Source: a virus. From it: a stretch of 30,167 bases of DNA. The translations under genes and the position numbers were made by a program. Under the pieces are notes generated by a model, which was not told the DNA's origin, did no database searches, and was given only the letters and a program-made list of their open reading frames with translations. The stretch is from positions 1 to 30,167 of IMG/VR virus record IMGVR_UViG_3300028883_000029; one strand, written 5' to 3'. Below are positions 28,838 through 30,167 of this stretch, one piece after another (position 1 is the first letter of the stretch; each line of letters starts with the position of its first letter).

Positions 28838-29706
28838 ATAATATTGTACCAACTGTTATTACTTTGGTAGTTATTGGTTTTGCAATAGCAATTAGTATTT
28901 TAGTTGCTGTTGGAGTTCAAGATGGAACACTACAAATATCTTCTGAAAATACTACTGAATCATTTGTTATGTTAGCTAATGGATCAACTCAACAACTAAC
29001 AACTGTTGAAGAAGGAGTAACTTCCTCCTCAGCAACAGCCCACAACAACTCATGGCTTGAATTTGATGGGGTTAATGATGTTGTTAAAATTAGTGATTCT
29101 ATAAATGCAAATTTATCTAATGGTTATACAATTTCTTTATGGATAAATGCTAAAAGTAGTAATATTACTGGGGGAGATGGAATTTATTTACATTTTTTAA
29201 ATAAAACAGGTTCAAGACCAGATTATTTAATTGGTATTAGAGATGTTTCAGGGGTTGCACAAATTAAATTTAGAAGTATAATAAATGGATCTGGATGTGA
29301 TGATACTGCAACATCAAAAGGATTTGCAAAAAATAATAGAGAATGGATTTATGTAACTGGGGTTTTTAATGGAACTACAAATAAATTATATATTAATAGT
29401 TTATTAAACGATACAGATAATTTACCAGATTATTGTACTCAATTAATAAGTGAAACAATTTCTGATAATTTAAATATAGGAATTGGTGGAAGATACACAG
29501 AAGCATCTTATGTTGAAGGAAGTATTGAAGAAGTAAGAATATATAATAAATCACTTACAGATTCAGAAATCTCAGAAATCTACAACTCAGGAAGAATAGC
29601 AAATAGTTCTCTCCCTTCAACAGGCTTAGTTGCTTGGTATTCTTTCAATGAAGCAACTGGAAATGTTGTCTACGACAAGTCGGGGAATAATAATCATGGC
29701 TCTTAA
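28828..29706 (+). CDS. 292-aa LamG protein with N-terminal helix, apparently truncated
   Basis: An N-terminal hydrophobic helix (VPTVITLVVIGFAIAISIL, about 7-27) resembles those of the capsid-like pair. A LamG domain (residues about 70-245, starting WLEFDGVNDVVKI and ending GSIEEVRIYNKSLTDSEI) follows, then GLVAWYSFN and a stop just after GNNNHG, the very start of another LamG unit. In the next gene the same motif continues into a beta domain and membrane helix, so this gene looks cut at that point. GGAGG lies before the start. Confidence 0.85.
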   Translation: MDLDNIVPTVITLVVIGFAIAISILVAVGVQDGTLQISSENTTESFVMLANGSTQQLTTVEEGVTSSSATAHNNSWLEFDGVNDVVKISDSINANLSNGYTISLWINAKSSNITGGDGIYLHFLNKTGSRPDYLIGIRDVSGVAQIKFRSIINGSGCDDTATSKGFAKNNREWIYVTGVFNGTTNKLYINSLLNDTDNLPDYCTQLISETISDNLNIGIGGRYTEASYVEGSIEEVRIYNKSLTDSEISEIYNSGRIANSSLPSTGLVAWYSFNEATGNVVYDKSGNNNHGS

Positions 29707-30167
29707 AAACTACATATTATTAGGATTAGTATTCTTACTAGCAATAGCTCCAATAATGGCAAAAGATTTATCTTTAAATGAAATACAAGATATAAAAGAC
29801 AAACCAGATTTAATTACATTAGATGCTAAACAAGTTGAAATAACAGATAAACTTGATGCAAGTTATATTATTAAAGAAGATGGAGTTTACTTTAAAGATT
29901 TAAAACAAACAGACCCAATAGTTTATATTGATAAGTATGAATTGGATAAGAATAAAAAAAGAATTTATCATGTAGATAGTAAAAGAGATTTTATTGAAAA
30001 TGAATCAGTTAGTTTAACCTTCTGGTATTCTACTCAACCAGATTACATTGCTCATTACACTCACTCAGGAAAGTTTGATAGATATTACTTTCCTACTCAA
30101 TGGAGTTGGACTCCAGATTGCCCAACAGAAGACACTTGTAATGGTGGTTGGGTAACTTTTGAAGTAT
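29696..30167 (+). CDS. LamG surface protein, N-terminal part (continues at base 1)
   Basis: The ATG at 29696 overlaps the end of the previous gene. A signal peptide (MALKNYILLGLVFLLAIAP onward, ending IMAKD) is followed by a soluble domain. The frame runs to the end of the window and continues in phase at base 3, giving 495 residues ending at 1097 on the closed circle. Confidence 0.9.
   Translation, partial: MALKNYILLGLVFLLAIAPIMAKDLSLNEIQDIKDKPDLITLDAKQVEITDKLDASYIIKEDGVYFKDLKQTDPIVYIDKYELDKNKKRIYHVDSKRDFIENESVSLTFWYSTQPDYIAHYTHSGKFDRYYFPTQWSWTPDCPTEDTCNGGWVTFEV
30087..30167. repeat. Terminal direct repeat marking a circular molecule (right copy)
   Basis: Exact copy of bases 1-81, lying in the same reading frame of the same gene. 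It supports circularity with a unit length of 30,086 bp. Confidence 0.95.

Overview
The window is one complete circular molecule of about 30,086 bp. Bases 1-81 are repeated exactly at 30087-30167, and a reading frame opened at 29696 continues in frame across the join to a stop at 1097. It is very AT-rich. Several start regions show archaeal promoter grammar: a BRE/TATA such as CGAAACATTTAAATA lies about 25-29 nt before an ATG, which implies leaderless mRNAs. Surface proteins have signal peptides, many N-x-S/T sequons and LamG-type jelly-roll domains. There are no rRNA, tRNA or central-metabolism genes. I read it as an undescribed archaeal virus or virus-like plasmid. The host is not shown by the sequence; a low-GC archaeon, perhaps a DPANN lineage, is my guess.

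Layout. (1) Late/structural arm, + strand, from 25637 through the join to about 11243: two basic small proteins, a 932-aa virion-like protein, three LamG proteins, several small multi-helix membrane proteins, two tandem paralogues with two hydrophobic helices each (candidate major capsid proteins of the spindle-shaped-virus type), and a 922-aa fibre-like protein with a tailed-phage fibre module. An HNH homing-type endonuclease gene interrupts this arm. (2) 11244-11512: a relatively GC-rich stretch folding into several perfect stems and ending in a T-tract, a candidate structured RNA. (3) 11513-14578: replication/DNA-processing block, with a small barrel protein, a CoiA-like nuclease with a long coiled coil, and an AAA+ helicase-like ATPase. 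(4) 14681-22797: about 40 very small genes, mostly coupled by 4-bp ATGA overlaps: zinc ribbons, a C2H2 finger, a ribbon-helix-helix protein, a possible ssDNA-binding protein, a C5 DNA methyltransferase, a serine recombinase, many single- or double-helix membrane microproteins and a membrane-anchored thioredoxin-like protein. (5) Minus-strand operon 25534-22909: a two-helix membrane protein, two unknowns and a P-loop ATPase with a C-terminal HTH, a candidate packaging or DNA-handling module.

Working model. The left block copies the DNA, the small-gene region carries regulators, DNA modification and host-envelope factors, the minus operon may move or package DNA, and the late arm builds a membrane-rich particle decorated with glycan-binding LamG and fibre proteins. 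The circle-spanning gene, the split LamG genes, the homing-endonuclease junction, two compact candidate RNAs and the recycled gene starts are the most informative unusual features.
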